A DNA stretch of 64,000 bases, from contig MEHQ01003403.1 in the NCBI GenBank assembly GCA_008828725.1, forward strand, positions 310,001 through 374,000. Reading direction: 5' to 3'. The notes beneath the pieces are model-generated. The model did no database searches, was not told where the DNA came from, and was given only the letters and a program-made list of their open reading frames with translations. Source of the DNA: Saccharina japonica. Its lineage: Eukaryota; Sar; Phaeophyceae; Laminariales; Laminariaceae. Of this stretch, positions 47,116-59,916 are shown piece by piece (position 1 is the stretch's first letter; each line of letters opens with the position of its first letter). The translations under genes and the position numbers were made by a program.

Positions 47116-48180
47116 GTGTTAGTATCGCAATCGAATGAGTAACATTCGCGTTGCTAGTCTCCGGTCTTACTAAAAAATAAGGTGTTGAGAAAGGGCCGCA
47201 TTATTATCGAGCAAGTTTTGTCCAATGTGTTACCAGTAGTATCGCAATCGATTGAGTATCATCCGCGTTGCTTGTCTCCAGTCTCAATCTATCGTAAGAA
47301 AAGATTGTTGTTAATCAGAGTGTTGGGGGTGCTGATCGGTTCAAGCGGGAGTTGTATGATATGGAGGATGCCCCGCTCACTCTAAAGACTAGGTGCGCAT
47401 GCTAAAGGCCGCGAGGTGATGGAGACACTGCTGTACGGGTGTGTGACGTGGACCCTTGTCCAGGAGCAATTCGCTGAGCTCCGAACGGCACACCACAACT
47501 TCCTCCTACGTACGGACCATTGGTTTCCAGCGCCGACAACACATCGACCATCTCATCATGTCGTCCGCCAAGGCTCTCAAGAAGGCACAATGCGTGAGCG
47601 TTGAGACGACCATCCGCAAACGACGCCTCCTCTTTGCGGTGTTCGTCAGCTCCAAGCAAGATAGTCAAAACACACCCAGAGACAAGCGATGGTTTGATGA
47701 TTCAAGTCGTTTATTAGGGGTAGGGACAGCAGGAAGTGACAGTGTGCGTCGTCACATATGCACCCAGTCGTCAAGATCCACATAATCCTCAACACATAAA
47801 ATCCCGAATCGTCATGTAACTGTTAAACTGAAGAGGCATCACGAACATGAGAAGGCCGTACAGCGCACGACCAATGAGCGGCTGACCCGGCGGGTGATGT
47901 TTGGGATGATTGTCGGGGGGACGAACCCGGGACCTGACCGACTAGAAAATAACCCAGGGCCCAATGTCTAGCAGATGACCTCAGGGTTTTTCCAGCAACA
48001 GAGGGCTCCACAGAAAGCTCCCCTTTACTGTTCGGAGCAGAGACGTTACTATGGCAGAGGGCGGCTAAGAAGAGTGGGGTGAGGTATCGAGGGTCGTTGA
48101 GGCGGCGGGCCATGTTCATGGCGAGGGTGGCACGGGCCGAAGCGGAGGGGAGTCGGCTACGGCATGGCGCTGGGGACGCC
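47116..48180 (+). pseudogene. Duplicated block 1, copy B, with continued LINE remnant
   Basis: 47116-47882 matches 35435-36205. After the 220-bp interruption the LINE resumes at about 47868: NERLTRRVMFGMIVGGTNPG, then in a shifted frame ADDLRVFPATEGSTES and LLFGAETLLWQRAAKKSG. This aligns with the reference LINE after LPKRLMFG. Multiple frameshifts and stops make it a dead fragment. 48181-48985 has no recognised feature apart from G-runs (48206, 48362) and a hairpin near 48610-48650. Confidence 0.8.
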
Positions 48181-48985
48181 TAGAGAGGCGACAACAACAA
48201 GGAAGGGGGGGGGGGCAGGGGCGGCTGTACTGATAAAGCTATAGCTCTCGACGAATTAATGCAGAACCGAAATGGTAGATCGTGCGGCATAGTAACGGTT
48301 CGACTAGCCCTGAATTTTATTATTTGTTTCAATTTGTTTGTTTCTTGTTTATTTGTTCACTGGGGGGGGCGCGACAGAGGTAGCACCGGCTCCTGACACC
48401 GATGCACTCGTACGAGTACAATTGTCACCCAGCGTGCACGATTGTTTTTTCGCTACGTACTGCTGTATAAGACGTATTTAATTCATGAAATAGGTCTATG
48501 TATCTGGATCTGAATCGAACAAAGCCCTATCGAGTTTTAGACGTGAAAAAATAGGCCCTTATTTTCCACCTACCGACTACGGCAGACCACCGTGAAAAGC
48601 GGATTTTCCCAAAATATGCACTTGGGCACTTTTTTGACCAAGTGCATATTTGAAGCAAGTTTACGAGTATTTTCCAGAAAACAAACGGCAATGCAGGGGC
48701 CGATGCGGCACGGGCTCACGAGGCAACTCCAAGGCAACCCTAGCACAGATACAGCAGCAACACTGCACAGCACATAGACCACGATCCTTGTCACGCCGCA
48801 ACCAACCGCCCGGAATACCATGGACCCGCAGCATCATACTTACAGCAGCAGCAATCCTGGCTGTCGCGAGAGCAATGCCGCATCTCAGGGTCCATCAGAC
48901 CCATGTATATGTGGTCCCGTGCACAAGTAATACCTAACGACACCCAAGATCCTTCACGAATGCAAGGCAAGGGCAGTGCTTCTTG

Positions 48986-51900
48986 CTACGCTCTTCTTGG
49001 TACCACTCCGTCCCGAAATATACGAAATGTATTGAAATTAATACGTAACTACATATAAAAGTTCCTATATTTCGGGACAGAGCTGTATTTGCAATGCAGC
49101 AGCTATCATAGCGAGCGGTCTGGATACCTGCCCTCTACCTGCCTCTACTGCTCATTATTGTTGGCATATACTAAGCAGCGTTTGAACTGCCTCAGGTATT
49201 GGTGTGCTCTGCCTGTGTCTGTGTGCTATACGCCAGCGCCAAACTACAGCCGGCTGGCGCGACCTCGGGCCTAGAGACGAAGGGAAGCGCACTCGGCGCG
49301 CGCCTCTCCGTACTCGTAGACTTTACAGCAGCAGCAGCAGTAGCAGTACATACAGCCAGTCAACGCTCCGCTTGGATGCTGCGTTGTGTCAAAGTACAAA
49401 GTACCAAGACAGGTCGACTTGTAGTATATACGTGCAGATGTTTCAATAAACGGGCTGCTGTTGTTGTTGTGGTTCGGCGCCGCGAAGAGACGCGCCAAGT
49501 GCGCTGTACTAGGCGTAGAACCCAAGCGTCCGAAGCGACGCTGGCTGCCTCTGGTCTGGCGGCGACGCGCCGAGTGCGCTCTAGTCGACCTTTCTTGGTA
49601 TTATTTTGTATTTTGACACAACGAAGCATCCGAGCGTTGACGTACAGCAGTACAGGAGGACACCTAATAAGAAACAGGCTAATGAGGATTAATATTTCGA
49701 GGAAAATAGGAAATTCGGGAGTCGTTATCTTGAAATTAGTGTAGAAAGCACCCTCTCGCAAATACCAAATCGAGCCTGGACCATATTCCTTGTTTCTTAT
49801 TAGGTGTCCTGTACTGTACTACTGCTGTTGTGCTGCTGCTGCTGTGACATGTACTCATACACGTGGCGAGGCGTTGCATGTACTCATACCCGCGCGACCT
49901 TCGCAGTTCCCAGATCATCACAACCCCCCTTCCCCCTGCGCAAACAATATTCATCACAGATGTGGAACTCCCCAAGGTCACTCAGTGCTCGGCGTGTTTG
50001 CGTGCTGATCTGCTCTGTTCGCGCTGTTGTCCTCGGCGTGTCGCACACACCCCACCTCTGTTGCTGATACTCTCGCCGAGGCCATGTGTGTGCTTGGCTG
50101 TCGAGGCGTGCAAAAACTGTCGCGACGCCGCTGCTGTAAGCCAAGAACGGGCTTTGAGGGTCGAGGGGACAAGGGGGTACCCGTGGTGTGATGAGAGGGG
50201 GTCACTTTTCTGTCACGCTGATTGACTTGAAAACTGGGGCCACTTTTGTCACGCCTATTCTCTTGAAAATCGGGAACACTTTTGGGATTATGCTTTCTGA
50301 GTCTCCGGTCCAAGGACCGGAGAATTCAATGTACAATAAATACATATGCGGTACACCGGCAACAAGCACTCGTACTCGAAGTATATATAAACTACCGCCT
50401 CGTTTCTCGTGTTTTCCTTACCTGCGTGCACGCGTGCATGCACAGATGCACCGAGCATATATATATACACTCAGCTAGCAAAGATGAGCTTCGACGAAAT
50501 CCTCGAGCTCACAGCTGTTGTTTTTCATTTTTTTTAAATATAACCAGTATACAGAGTATAGTATAGAGCAGTACGGGGCCACAACAAGAAACACCCACGT
50601 ATGGTATGATATTATATGATACGTACATACCAGTACCAGGTACAAGGGATCCGCTCCGCGGGCGGCTGACGCCGCCCGCTACGCTCGCGCAAGGAAAGGG
50701 GCAGAAGAGGCTCATGATGTAGTGCAAGCACCGACTTGAAAATGCCAAGAGGTTCATGGTGCAGCGAAGAAAAGGCGGACTTGACATGCATGCAAAACAT
50801 GCTCGGGATGCAACACGGCTCGGTCACAGCACGGCGCTGCACTGCCTGCTGTGGGTGGGTGTGATTCGTGCATTTGTCGTAATCATGTGTGGTAGTACAG
50901 CAACAACAGCAGTAGTAATGGTACTTTCTACTTTGTATGTACTTGTAATATCGTCAAGTTGTGAAGTACGAAAAACAATGAAACTGATAGAAAGACGTAC
51001 ATGTACGTACGGGTAAACGTACTCGTACTCGTCGTACTCGTACTCGTATATCCTCGAACAAAGAACAAAGCCACATGAGGCAGGAGCGAGAAACAAAAAC
51101 GAAAAAAAACAAATCATGTACATCTCGAATCACACACGAAACACGAATACTCCAAATGACATATCGTGATTGCGCCGCTCAAAAAACAAAAAAGTTAAAA
51201 CGACTGTCACACGTTCTGTCACCCTCAATGCTACCCGCCCCCCCGCGATCACCTCGCCATCGATTCGGTCCGGGTCGAGCTCTACTGCCTCTCTGCCCCA
51301 GTGAGCCCCGTGGCCCGCCTCACGTCAAGCCCGGTGCTCACCGTGGCCCTCGTTCGCCCGCTCGAGCATTATGGTGTTCAAACCACCTGGCTGTCTCTCC
51401 AGATCTCTCTGTGAATACTATTGGGTTGAAAAATAAGCACCGCTTGAATATTATTTTACACGAAGAAACGATCCTTATAATTTTGGACATAGTGGATTCG
51501 CACCACCAGTAGCAACGCAGACAAAGCCCTTTCATGCTTCCCTCGTGTCTCGATGGACACACCACGCCTAGCCACGAAAAAGGTGACCGCGCCCCTTCCG
51601 TCCCCCCCTCTACTGGCCGGCGCCCTCCCCTACCCGCGATGGTGCCGGGCTCGCCCGCGCTGCCGTGCTCTCACGAACCCAAAACCGAGAAATAAAAAGG
51701 CTCTCGCGAACAAAAAATGATACATAGGAAACAAAGACAGGGAGGCAAGCTCCGGCAATTAATCAAGTAAATGGAAAGGAGGCGGTGTCGAAGTGGGAGC
51801 TCTGAGAGTGCAGGGATGAGGGATCCCTCAGATAGACAAAAGTAAGTATGTCTATGTATGCATTATACATATACCTGGTACCAGGTATATGTTATGTACT

Positions 51901-54900
51901 CTCGTAATGCAAGGCTTAGAACCATACGTACGTATTGTAACACCATCCTTGAACAACGTTGAGCACACCATACCATAGCCTCATAGCCCTTTAGACACGT
52001 ACCTGGTACGTAGGCTTTTGTGTAGCGCTTGCCGCTGAGCACGATTTTTTAAGGGACCCTTAAGGGACCCTTAAGGGCAATTTTTTTTTAAGAGCACTGC
52101 AGTCTTGAAAAAAAAATGAGTTGCAACACTACTTCAGGTATAATTTCTACCTTTCATGAAGTCGGTCGCCCCGATGGTCTAGTGGTACCCTCGAACGCTT
52201 TTAAGAGTTGATTTACGGAGTTTAAACCCCACGTGGGTCGGACTTTTCAGTTCAATAGCAAAAAAAAGGGCAACTGCCAAAATCAGGTATACCTGATCCA
52301 TTTGAGCCAAAATCAGGTATATACTAAAACCAAGTAAAAAACGCACGCCACGAACGGTGTTTTTCAGGACTTTTTGGCTGTGAGAAATAATCAAACATAC
52401 TTTTGAATTTGCGCCTGAACAGCAGAATGATAGCGAATGTATGTGTCCTCCAAATTCTTGATAAATGCTGTATGTTATTTTCAGTACGGGTATTAATATC
52501 TGTCGTATGCTTTCATTGGTTTCGTGATCACACTCACTCCTACGACGTGTATTTCCGTATTCTTGTACCAAGCACGTATGTATTAGTCGTAGCCAATTGA
52601 TAGCATACGAACAAAACATCGAGTTAATTTGAGACTGAACTGCTCGCTTTCCGTACCGTGTCAGCAAGCAGCAGTACGTAATACCTGTATATTACAACAG
52701 GTCCATTGTGCTGTATGCGCGCGTATGATAGTTCTGTAGTCGTTGTGGCGGGTCGTATTTACGTAGTGTGGTGATGTCTTCGTGTCGGGCGTATAGGAGA
52801 CAGTGTACGTATGGCCTCTGATTGGCTCAAAATTCGCCAAAATCAGTTGAAAGCTAACCAAAGTAGACAAATCCAGGTGTACCTGACCATTTCATGCCAA
52901 AATCAGGTACGATGTGAGGCTGGCCAATGAGAGGTGTCCTAGCGTGTGATTTGTACTTGGTTTTAGTGTACTACCTGTTTTTGGCACCAAAGTGACCAGG
53001 TGTACCTGATTTTGGCTAAAGCAAAAAAAACCCCAAGAAAACGGAAGCAACTGCTGAGAGCTCCTATTAGTAGTAGCGTGGGTAGGCACAATTCGATGAG
53101 AGTCGACGAGGGAAGAAAGGGCTGACGTCTTCTCGCGATAAAAATGCAAGGCACGAACCGTAGTGGGGGAGGAGGGAGAGGAGCCTACCTTGTGACCCCA
53201 GATCTGAGTTACGACCAGGAAGGAGAGAGAAAGGAAGGGCGAAGATAATAAAAGGTATGGAAAAAAATAAAAAATAAAAATGACCGGTCGCCCCGGTAGT
53301 CTACTGTAGTGGTCAGCTTCAAAAGCTACTATTATAGCATTGGTACCCGAGTTCAAATCCCACCGGGGTGAGATTTTGACTTCATTGCAAAAATAAAAAA
53401 GGAACCAATTGCTGAGAGCACCTTCGTGGCGTGGATAGGCGGAATTCGACGCGAGTCAACGAGGGAAGAAAGCGCTGAAATATTTTCGGGATGAAAAAAT
53501 GCACTGCACGTACCGCAGTGAGGATGGAGGAGAAGAGCCTAATTACTACTTAAAGTGACCCCGGAGAGTTACGACTAAAGAGGGAGAGAGAAAAAGAAGG
53601 GCGAGGATAATAAATGGGGTATATAAAAAAAAAAAAAAAAAACGCTCAGACCTACGAGTACTCCCCGTGATCAGTTTTAGATGGCGTACGTAGGTCATGG
53701 GCAACATGTTTGTTTCAGGAGCCGGATCGATCCGAGGCCCTTTTCATCACGAAAAGTGCCTCTTAGGCCGTTTCCTATGCGGTTCGATTTCGAGCTTCAG
53801 ATTTGTATTTTTCGATTTCAAAAACGAAAGCATCTGCTTATGCAGTCCGATTGTGCAAAATCTGACGGATTTTTTCGATTTGAGAATCCGATGGCCCAAG
53901 TCGTCATATTTTGGCCCAAAATCCGACGACTGGGTCATCAGTTTTTCAAATCGAAAAATAGCATGGTCTCTTGTTCGTGGTATGCGGTAGCTTGATACAA
54001 CAGGTTTTCCGATCTTGGGGGTTTCATGTATTGTGGGGTTTCATATTATGTATCGAGGCATTATTTAGTATGCCTCGTGAATGGAGAGATGGAGCTGCCC
54101 CGAGAGGCAGTCGATGATGATAATGATACGACCCGGGCTTTGATACAATGAAACTGCTCGTATATATGTGAGGGGTGCAGGCGGTGACAACTCTGGTGCG
54201 GCTTACCTCCTGTGTGTGGTTTATATGTGGTGTGGCCTCTGACAAGAACGGTATTGGCCTACCTGGTGTGTATAGTTGGTAACGTGGTGGTTCGAGTACA
54301 TTATCTACGACTCTCTCCTTGACGACCCATGGTATAGGCACGTGGTTACACAGAACACGTTTGACAGCGGCGTACATAAACATCTCTAAATTCAAGATGT
54401 TATCCACGCAGCAAGCAAGCAGCAGCAGCAGCATCAGAACGATCGACGAGTTGGATGGTGACACAGCGACGTTGCTTCAAGCCCGACGCGCAGCCGGCGA
54501 TCGGTGCGTCTCTCCGTCGCCAGACTACAGTTGGCTGGCGTGGGCTCGGGCCTAGAGACGAAGGGAAGCGCACTCGGCGCGCACCTCTCCGTACTCGTAG
54601 ACTTACAGCAGCAGCAGTAGCAGCAGTCAGCCAGTCAACGCGCTGGGCTCGGATGCTTCGTTGTGTCAAAATACAAAATACCAAGGCAGGTCGACTCCAG
54701 CGCACTCGGCACATCGCCGCCAGACCAGAGGCAGGCAGCGTGGCTTCGGACGCTTGGGTCCTATCCCCAGTGCAGCGCACTCGGCGCGTCTCTTTGCGGC
54801 GCCAGACCACAACAACAGCAGTTGGTCTCGCCGTTTGCTCAAATGCACGTACAATAAATACGTTTTTCTCGCATAGGAAGATTGTTACGATTTTCGAACT

Positions 54901-55770
54901 AAGTCGCTGAAAATCGATCGGACCCTAATCTGAAGTTCAAAAATCGAACCGCATAGGAAATGGCCTTACTCAAAACCGACTCCCCATTAGGGTTGTGTAT
55001 GAACAAAAATATCACGCGTGATATGTTGATATAAGTTGAGTTGATATAATATCAAGTATCGCATCAACACAACGCTGATAAATTGATATAAATCAACTTA
55101 TCATGATATATCAAATCAAGTGAAATTTCGTGATAAGTAGATATTTTCAGACACAAAAAGAGGCGTTTGCGTCATGTAACGCCTTTTTTGTGCGGCCCAA
55201 CCAAGTAGCGGATAGGTGGTAGATATACGCGCGCACGCCGAGGGTCACACGCCACACGTCTCTGCTGCGTCCGAGCGTGTACTCTCAGTAGGCGGACGCG
55301 TGGTCGCGAAGCACCGGAACCGCCTGGGTGGGGAGCGGGTAGCAGACATCGTGTTCCTGCACGAAAGCATGACACATGACATCTGGTAGATAATGATGTA
55401 GGGCGCCAAGTGCCAAGTACAAAGTACCGCTTGCAGGGACCCGGAGGGAATGAATTATCAAATGGAAGGATAAGTTACAGGGTTGTGTGTACACCGTTGT
55501 AGACACCATGGGTTTCACGTGTCTACCTATAGTGGGGCTGGGTCTGTGTGATACTACTCGTGCCGTGCAGAGTTTGTTAGTCGGCCGCATCCATATGGCG
55601 TGCGTCGACAAAACAACCAAATAAACTACCTAGAAGAGGCGTATGGTACAACCACACACGGGTGCGAGTGTGCATTTATTTGCGTAGATATGTTGCTGTC
55701 TCTGGTACCTGATACAGGCTGCAGCAAAATAACTTATTTCAGAGGGGTTGTTACCAATTGAACACGTCTA
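48986..55770 (+). repeat. 6.8-kb direct repeat, copy B
   Basis: Second copy of 36675-43501. Contents: MITE 49657-49810; micro-ORF 50484-50537; SINE 5' part from 52164, TIR element 52276-53016, SINE 3' part to about 53280; second SINE 53286-53642; TTA-flanked element 53766-54965; hAT-like left end from 54988. Both copies carry the same nested insertions at the same bases, so the duplication is younger than all of them. Confidence 0.95.
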
Positions 55771-55937
55771 CTCATTGCTACGGACGTGCGCATGCCTGCG
55801 CGTGTGCGGTGATTGACTTGTCGTGAAATTTCAACTCATCGGGGCGCTGTTGCGCTGTTTGAAACCTTCCAAAAATATCAACATATCGTGATAACCTGAT
55901 ATATCGATGTATCATGATAAGTTGATACAAGGGCTCC

Positions 55938-55969
55938 GCATGGGTGCCGGCATTCGCCGACACCCATGC
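55938..55969. other. 32-base near-perfect hairpin
   Basis: GCATGGGTGCCGGC, loop, GCCGACACCCATGC, preceded by TTGATACAAGGGCTCC. It matches 62267-62298 inverted near the right end of the same element, where the stem is perfect. Confidence 0.85.
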
Positions 55970-56251
55970 TTCGGATAGGACATATACCTGGTACATTACT
56001 GCTGTAGTTATTTGGTACCATCCTTGCTATTTACGACAGTGTGATGGCGCTCGCTCGTATTTCGATACCTGACGCCCACGTGCAGAATCAAGGCAATGCC
56101 AAGGGTTGCAGGGAGAAGGGACTGCTGCGTGCTGAAATATTCAGTTCGCAACCTCATTTCTCAGTCTCAACAGTCAGTCTCAGAAAGGCAATCAGTCGCA
56201 TTCGGTGTTCCCTGGATAGTCTCAGTCCTCAGGATAGTTTGTGAGATTTAC

Positions 56252-57685
56252 GACAACAACAATCTGATGGCGCTCGCTCGTGTTTTGACATCTGACACAT
56301 ACTACGTGCAGAATCAAGGCAATGCCAGGTGTTATTGCAGGAAGAAGGAAACGCTACTACTGCTGTAATTGCTGATACTCAGTTCGCAACTTCATTCTCA
56401 GTCTCTGTCAGAAATGCACCAGTCGAGGTCCCGGTGGCGGGCTCAGTTTCAGTTTTGGCACGTGCGGCAAAAACACTCCGTGCCGAGCAAGCGGTTCCGC
56501 ATGGATATGCGAAGTCGACGCAACGGGGGGGAAATCTCAATTATTCTCTGACTCTCGTGTGTCTGAGCAGACTCGTATCTAGCACTGTACACGACAACAA
56601 ACAGTAGTACTGCTGTACAGCAGTACGTACTACACAACAGCACTCAGCAATACTATACACACCAGCTACTCGCTACGTCGTACATACAGTACTCGTACCT
56701 GGTACTACTCTTACGTACTGCTGTTTGTTCTTGTACGTATTACAGCCAGGCACAGCAGTAATATCTCTACGCTGAAAAATAAGCTACAGTTAGTACTGTT
56801 GTACTGAATCCACCCGAAAAAAAATCAGCCGAGTTTTCATTCATCCGTGGATCTTTGAGTTTTTAATTGAGGCGAGATATTTTGAGTTGAGACTCGCACC
56901 ACAAATATCTCTCTCAGCAGCAACAGCACCACGCATATCATCCTCAGCGGCCAGTAGAGCCGAGATATCTCCTCAAGATCCACGCACTTCGAGGTCGCTG
57001 CGCTCGGCGGCGGCGCTTGACTCGAGAGTGCGCGCGGGCGGAAAGTCACGGGCGGAGGCTGAGGGGGGCGACCCTCGAGAAGAGCGGGCGAGAAAGCCAA
57101 CGCGAGGCCTTCAAAACGGGTCCCGAGTGCGAGTCCGGTCTAAAGCGAAGTCAGAGCCGAACAGGTCCAACATCACCTGAGTGGCCAATGCTCATTTTAT
57201 TTATATCTATATAAATACATGTACAAAATTGCAGCTGCTGCTCGGAGAGAGCTCGACAGCTTTTCTTAGACGTAGATTTTTGCCCTTTTCGCGATAACTG
57301 GCGATGACGTCCACCCGGCGACAGCAACTCCCCATCGTGCTCGCCGACCCCTGCTCTGCCTACTCTGCCAAGGGCGGTCTCGGCCGTGCCCAACTCATGT
57401 CTCACGGGGCTGCGATTTTTCCAGGATTCCATGCCCTTTTTGTCACGTGCACATACCATAACAACCAGTACATGGTTTTTTGTTCTACACGCAAACCGCA
57501 TTATTCAAGATTCCGTTTCTTTTATGTACGAGTAGACGACCAACCCGGAATTTTATCGTACCGGCTCCTTTTACTGCGGATATACACGTACGTATTATAT
57601 GTACGAGTACCAGTACCGCTGCAAGCAGTAACAGAGAATCATATACCAGGTAATTTTTAATATGCAATGATATCTGTACAGTATT
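56252..57685 (+). repeat. Palindrome, left arm (1.43 kb)
   Basis: Reverse complement of 58493-59914, with small differences. It holds the same end pieces: ACAACAACAATCTGATGGCG at the outer side, a ten-kmer-rich TACTGCTGTACAGCAGTACG hairpin near 56608, a GC-rich part at 56980-57150, and half of the 570-bp unit inverted at 57250-57685. The diverged 225-bp stretch before it (56040-56250) resembles its own first part. Confidence 0.92.
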
Positions 57686-58492
57686 CATACTATGATACGT
57701 ACGTACGTACGTACGTACGGGTATATGCATGTACAGTAGTCGTAGCTGCGTGTAAAAAAAAGAGCGTGTGTGTTTTGTATGTGCGCTCTCCATCACCATA
57801 TTCTTGGTAAACGTTGCTGCAGCGCCCACCGCCCTCATGTCCACGCCCGCGAGCGCACGCGAGGCCCTGCCCGGTACTATATCCAGGCACACACCGACCA
57901 CTATCATACTGCTGAATACCACGCACGNATGAATACTGTACAGATATCATCGCATATTAAAAATTACCTGGTATATGATACTCTGTTACTGCTTGCAGCG
58001 GTACTGGTACTCGTACATATAGTACGTAGTACGTGTATATCCGCAGTAAAAGGAGCCGGTACGATTAAATTCCGGGTTGGTCGTCTACCTAAAAAAACGG
58101 AATCTTGCATAGTGCGGTTTGCGCGTGGAACAAAAAAACATGTACTGGTTGGTATGGCATGTGCACGTGACTAAAAGGGTATGTAATCCTGGAAAAGTCG
58201 CAGCCCCGTGAGACATGAGTTGGGCACGGCCGAGAGCGCCCTTGGCAGAGTAGGCAGAGCAGGGGTCGGCGAGCACGATGAGGGAATCTTTGATTATGCA
58301 TGTACAGCAGTAGCGTGTAAAAAAAAAAGAGCTTGTGTGTTTTGTATGTGCGCTCTCCATATTATTGGTAAACGTTGCTGCAGCGCCCACCGCCCGCATG
58401 TCCACGCCCGCGAGCGCACGCGAGGCCCTGCCCGGTACTATATCCAAGCACACACCGACCACTGCCATACTGCTGAATACCACGCACGTATG
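57686..58492 (+). repeat. Spacer of the palindrome with 570-bp units
   Basis: Starts with (ACGT)n as at 45331. One whole 570-bp unit begins near 57740 and a second near 58311, running into the right arm. One undetermined base (N) lies at 57928. Confidence 0.88.
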
Positions 58493-59914
58493 AATACTGT
58501 ACAGATATCATGCATATTAAAAATTACCTGGTATATGATACTCTGTTACTGCTTGCAGCGGTACTGGTACTCGTACATATAATACGTACGTGTATATCCG
58601 CAGTAAAAGGAGCCGGTACGATAAAATTCCGGGTTGGTCGTCTACTCGTACATAAAAAAAACGGAATCTTGAATAATGCGGTTTGCGTGTAGAACAAAAA
58701 GCATGTACTGGTTGGTATGGTATGTGCACGTGACAAAAAGGGCATGGAATCTGAAAAATCGCAGCCCCGTGAGACATGAGTTGGGCACGGCCGAGACCGC
58801 CCTTGGCAGAGTAGGCAGAGCAGGGGTCGGCGAGCACGATGAGGGAGTTGCGTGTCGCCGGGTGGACGTCATCGCCAGTTATCGGAAAAGGGCAAAAATC
58901 TACGTCTAAGAAAAGCTGTCGAGCTCTCTCCGAGCAGCAGCTGCAATTTTGTACATGTATTTATAATAGATATAATAAAATGAGCATTGACCACTCAGGT
59001 GATCTTGGACCTGTTCGGCTCTGACTTCGCTTTAGACCGGACTCGCACTCGGGACCCGTTTTGAAGGCCTCGCGTTGGCTTTCTCGCCCGCTCTTTCGAG
59101 GGTCGCCCCCCTCAGCCTCCGCCCGTGACTTTCCGCCCGCGCGCACTCTCGAGTCAAGCGCCGCGCCGAGCGCAGCGACCTCGAAGTGCGTGGATCTTGA
59201 GGAGATATCTCGGCTCTACTGGCCGCTGAGGATGATATGCGTGGTGCTGTTGCTGCTGAGAGAGATATTTGTGGTGCGAGTCTCAACTCAAAATATCTCG
59301 CCTCAATTAAAAACTCAAAGATCCACGGATGAATGAAAACTCGGCTGATTTTTTTTCGGGTGGATTCAGTACAACAGTACTGTAGCTTATTTTTCAGCGT
59401 AGAGATATTACTGCTGTGCCTGGCTGTAATACGTACAAGAACAAACAGCAGTACGTAAGAGTAGTACCAGGTACGAGTACTGTATGTACGACGTAGCGAG
59501 TAGCTGGTGTGTATAGTATTGCTGAGTGCTGTTGTGTAGTACGTACTGCTGTACAGCAGTACTACTGTTTGTTGTAGTGTACAGTGCTAGATACGAGTCT
59601 GCTCAGACACACGAGTCAGAGAATAATTGAGATTTCCCCCCCGTTGCCTCGACTTCGCATATCCATGCGGAACCGCTTGCTCGGCACGGAGTGTTTTTGC
59701 CGCACGTGCCAAAACTGAAACTGAGCCCGCCACCGGGACCTCGACTGGTGCATTTCTGACAGAGACTGAGAATGAAGTTGCGAACTGAGTATCAGCAATT
59801 ACAGCAGTAGTAGCGTTTCCTTCTTCCTGCAATAACACCTGGCATTGCCTTGATTCTGCACGTAGTATGTGTCAGATGTCAAAACACGAGCGAGCGCCAT
59901 CAGATTGTTGTTGT
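58493..59914 (-). repeat. Palindrome, right arm (1.42 kb)
   Basis: Inverted counterpart of the left arm; the outermost shared bases are CAGATTGTTGTTGTC. It is followed almost directly by the inverted 1.83-kb arm. Confidence 0.92.
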
Positions 59915-59916
59915 CA

